From: Angelakisella sp.
GTDB lineage: Bacteria; Bacillota; Clostridia; Oscillospirales; Ruminococcaceae
Reading direction: 5' to 3'
Length of the DNA stretch: 64,000 bases
NCBI GenBank assembly: GCA_020024555.1
Contig: JAHHTQ010000004.1
Span: 37,052-101,051 of the forward strand
A program made the position numbers and the translations under genes. Below the pieces are notes generated by a model. That model ran no database searches and had not been told where the DNA came from. It was given only the letters and a program-made list of their open reading frames with translations. This document shows, piece after piece, positions 61,731 through 64,000 of the stretch (the first letter of the stretch is position 1; each line of letters begins with the position of its first letter).

Positions 61731-62390
61731 TTATTTTTTTGTTGCAATCAAAAACTTTGTTGGTATTCCTTTTTCTGTAAACATTCTTTCGTGTTCTGTT
61801 TCGGGGCTGTCTGTAAAATCACTGTTATGCAAATCTCTTGTGATATATTTTATATTATAGCCCGCCTCATCAAAATACAGTAACGATGCTTCAAAAAGAT
61901 TGTCATCATCAGTCTTGAACCAAATTTCACCGTCATCTACAAGATAATTTTTATATAATAACAGTTGTTTCGGATATGTAAGTCTATGTTTTTCGTGACG
62001 TGGCTTTGGCCATGGATTACAGAAATTTATATAAATCCTTGAAATTTTATCTTCTTCACCCAAAATATTATCCAATCTTTCTATATCCTGTGACATAAGC
62101 CTTACATTTTCTACTTTTTGTATACCGTTATCTGAAAAATTCTTTTCCACACAACGTTTTGCAAGCACCAATACTTCACTTTTTAAGTCTATTGCTATAA
62201 AGTTTACATCTTGTCTTTTCTGCGCTTCTGTCGCTATAAAAACACCTTTACCGCAACCCAGTTCCATATATATCGGATTACTGTTATTAAATTCCTGTTG
62301 CCATTTGTTTTTTAGAAGTGTTGGTTCATCTACAAAAAAATAGCTTTCTGCAAGCTCCGGTCTTGCCCATGGCTTTCGTCTTAATCGCAT
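61731..62390 (-). CDS. trmB: TrmB, tRNA (guanine-46-N7)-methyltransferase
   Basis: 219 residues. The Rossmann SAM motif is ELGCGKG, with INFCNPWPKPRHEKHRL (the catalytic PWPK/RH block) and TDSPETEHERMFTEKG at the end. Methylates G46 in the tRNA variable loop. The gene lies 21 bp before the small membrane protein gene. Confidence 0.96.
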   Translation of the reverse strand: MRLRRKPWARPELAESYFFVDEPTLLKNKWQQEFNNSNPIYMELGCGKGVFIATEAQKRQDVNFIAIDLKSEVLVLAKRCVEKNFSDNGIQKVENVRLMSQDIERLDNILGEEDKISRIYINFCNPWPKPRHEKHRLTYPKQLLLYKNYLVDDGEIWFKTDDDNLFEASLLYFDEAGYNIKYITRDLHNSDFTDSPETEHERMFTEKGIPTKFLIATKK

Positions 62391-62456
62391 GGTTATTTAT
62401 TCACTCTTTCTTTTTAAATTTTTATATTAATTTGATTATTGTTTTGTTTATTTGTG

Positions 62457-63014
62457 TTATTTGCTTTTATTTTTCTCATCTACAAGTGACAGTATCTTTT
62501 CCGCAAGCATAGCCTTATACTGCGCTTCGGTACTTAGCGCAACTGCGGCAGCGGCGAGCATAGCATCGTCTTCAAAGCCCTGTTCATTACAATTTTTAAG
62601 CGTATTTTCCAGTATCTCGTCTGTCTTATCTATATATTTTTTTTGCTCTGCTGTAAATACACTGTATAAGTCACTGCTAAACTTTTCGGGAGTTACTGTA
62701 TCGAATATTTTTTTTAAGCTTTGTATGGAAAGTATACGTTTAAGCTGTCCTATCATACACAAAGAAAGCACATGTCCCTTTTGGTATCTTTTTTTGATAA
62801 CAGGCGGCAATAATCCTGCCTTCGCATAATTATTTACCATAGTATTTGTAATAAAAGGCAAGTTATCATCGGTTTTCAGGTTTTCCGTATTGTTATCCAA
62901 AAAAGTAATTAATTGATCCATATATAAATCTATATTCGGTACGTCTTGCGGTTGTATTTGTTGTGTATTTTTAAGTTTTTGTATTAAAGAATTAATTTCT
63001 TTTAAATCTTCCAA
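62457..63014 (-). CDS. DUF1836 protein
   Basis: 185 residues. The segment ITNTMVNNYAKAGLLPPVIKKRYQK is the DUF1836 signature and resembles a MerR-type winged helix. Possibly a DNA-binding protein; no target is known. Confidence 0.82.
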   Translation of the reverse strand: MEDLKEINSLIQKLKNTQQIQPQDVPNIDLYMDQLITFLDNNTENLKTDDNLPFITNTMVNNYAKAGLLPPVIKKRYQKGHVLSLCMIGQLKRILSIQSLKKIFDTVTPEKFSSDLYSVFTAEQKKYIDKTDEILENTLKNCNEQGFEDDAMLAAAAVALSTEAQYKAMLAEKILSLVDEKNKSK

Positions 63015-63183
63015 AAATCTTACCCCTATTCTATATATTTTAAAAACAAGTATATATATTTAAGAAAATACGTATACATTTCTATTATAAGTTGCAAATT
63101 GATAATCGTCAATACAAAGCGATTAAAATTAATTCATAATTAACAATATTTTACCTATAATTTTGTATTACATTAAAAAACAT

Positions 63184-63222
63184 AAAAAAGCAGAGGAATT
63201 ATACTAAATCCTCTACTTTTTT
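63184..63222 (-). terminator. Terminator after dtd
   Basis: AGTAGAGGA pairs with TCCTCTGCT (one mismatch) around an 11-nt loop, followed by T6 on the minus strand and flanked by A6 on the other side. Confidence 0.75.
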
Positions 63223-63229
63223 AAAATAT

Positions 63230-63685
63230 TCATAATTTCCATTCATCACTGTCAACGACTATTGTAACAGGTCCGTCATTTGTCAAATTAATTTGCATAT
63301 CCGCGCCAAACTCTCCTGTAACAATATTTTTGATATTTTGCTTTTTCACACACTCAACAAAATAATTATAACAATCAACGGAAATCGGAGGTTTCGCGCT
63401 TGATACAAAACTTGGTCTTTTACCTTTCTTTGTATTGGCATACAGAGTAAAATTTGACACTATCATTATCTCATAGCCTAAGTCTGTCGCCGATAGATTT
63501 AATTTTCCGTTTTCATCTTCAAATATCCTAAGTCCGACACATTTTTCGGCAAATTTAGGACACATATCCACCGTATCCGTATCTTTTATCCCCAATAAAA
63601 TAACCAGCCCCTTGCCTATTGATTGTGGCTTGCCGCCATTTATACTGATACTTGCTTGCGATACGCGTTGAATTACAGCTTTCAA
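63230..63685 (-). CDS. dtd: Dtd, D-aminoacyl-tRNA deacylase
   Basis: 151 residues. Removes D-amino acids from tRNA. MKAVIQRVSQASISI at the start, SNFTLYANTKKGKRPSF in the middle and NDGPVTIVVDS at the end are the family blocks that build the proofreading site. Confidence 0.96.
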   Translation of the reverse strand: MKAVIQRVSQASISINGGKPQSIGKGLVILLGIKDTDTVDMCPKFAEKCVGLRIFEDENGKLNLSATDLGYEIMIVSNFTLYANTKKGKRPSFVSSAKPPISVDCYNYFVECVKKQNIKNIVTGEFGADMQINLTNDGPVTIVVDSDEWKL

Positions 63686-63702
63686 ACTTCATTTCCTCCC
63701 AA

Positions 63703-63882
63703 TCAGTTTTGCTTTCTGACAATCAAATAATCATCATTAGACGAAAAATAATTGCAATTTTCATTTCTGCCCGAAAGAAATTTTAACATTTCATCTTCAT
63801 CTAAATTTATCTCACAGTAATAAGTTCCACTCTCATCATCATATACATAGTTATTGCAATTTTCACAAAGAGTTGTAGCCAA
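63703..63882 (-). CDS. DUF6472-like small cysteine protein
   Basis: 59 residues from a TTG start 8 nt after GGGAGG; a TTG six codons upstream lies inside that site. Cysteines at CENCNNY and in TYYCEI, then NCNYF, suggest a small metal-binding fold as in DUF6472. Function unknown. It lies 17 bp upstream of dtd and is probably co-transcribed. Confidence 0.75.
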   Translation of the reverse strand: MATTLCENCNNYVYDDESGTYYCEINLDEDEMLKFLSGRNENCNYFSSNDDYLIVRKQN

Positions 63883-64000
63883 ACAAAGCACCTCCCCCAA
63901 AAAATTTAAATACTTATTTAGTCAATATATCATTATACATATATAATGTCAATAAAATATTAATATAATTATTATTTTTATTGATAATACATCAGTTTAT

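Overview
The window looks like a chromosomal segment of a low-GC, anaerobic, Gram-positive Clostridia-type bacterium. The DNA is AT-rich with short AT-rich intergenic regions. The families present are typical of that group: YcxB-like, DUF2975 with its small XRE regulator, DUF6512, DUF1836, DUF6472, MptD/ECF transporters, short flavodoxins and a 56-residue 2[4Fe-4S] ferredoxin. No outer-membrane genes, rRNA genes or CRISPR arrays are visible. One tRNA gene (tRNA-Thr, anticodon CGT) is present.

Layout. (1) 1-9 kb: the 5' part of uvrA, then uvrB, a MacB-like ABC exporter trio with a CARDB-type surface protein, an SCP2-like protein and a YcxB-like protein, ending in an inverted-terminal-repeat element. 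(2) 9-13 kb: isoprenoid genes (ispDF fusion, ispE, a SAF-domain dehydrogenase) divergent from a type I idi, plus an XRE/DUF2975 pair. (3) 13.9-18.6 kb: gpsA and the lysine/DAP genes asd, dapA and dapB, preceded by a lysine riboswitch with a terminator. A shorter copy of the same repeat element sits between riboswitch and asd. (4) 18.7-26 kb: queA, an antiporter, and a tightly overlapping shikimate operon aroA-aroC-chorismate mutase-aroE/aroK fusion-aroQ. (5) 26.2-28 kb: a lipoprotein and tRNA-Thr.

(6) 28-38 kb is the most remarkable part. A seven-gene operon encodes a NifH-like ATPase, a lipoprotein made of two tandem binding domains, a FecCD-type permease, its ATPase, a NifD-like and a NifK-like subunit, and a flavodoxin-like protein. 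A second flavodoxin gene and an AraC-type regulator gene flank it. I read it as an uptake system coupled to a nitrogenase-like reductase; the substrate is unknown (ferric siderophore, haem or other tetrapyrrole, corrinoid). A 16-bp operator, GTTAG-N6-CTAAC, occurs in front of the operon, the regulator gene, the flavodoxin gene (twice) and a second transport operon at 47.4 kb. This points to one shared regulon, plausibly metal limitation.

(7) 38-46 kb: a maltodextrin/starch locus (MalEFG-like transporter, GH13 enzyme, LacI regulator, starch-binding-type lipoprotein with a large palindrome over its promoter). (8) 46.4-53.7 kb: an AraC regulator and a five-gene transporter operon (MptD-like S component, EcfT, two exporter-type ABC half-transporters, double ECF ATPase). 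It is visibly richer in G+C than its neighbours and probably acquired. (9) 54-64 kb: ferredoxin, nagA, an ExbB/ExbD-like trio, mnmA, a DedA protein, murJ, lepB, trmB, a DUF1836 protein, dtd and a DUF6472 protein.

All coordinates and motifs were read by eye. Family assignments rest on recognised motifs and length, not on database searches.
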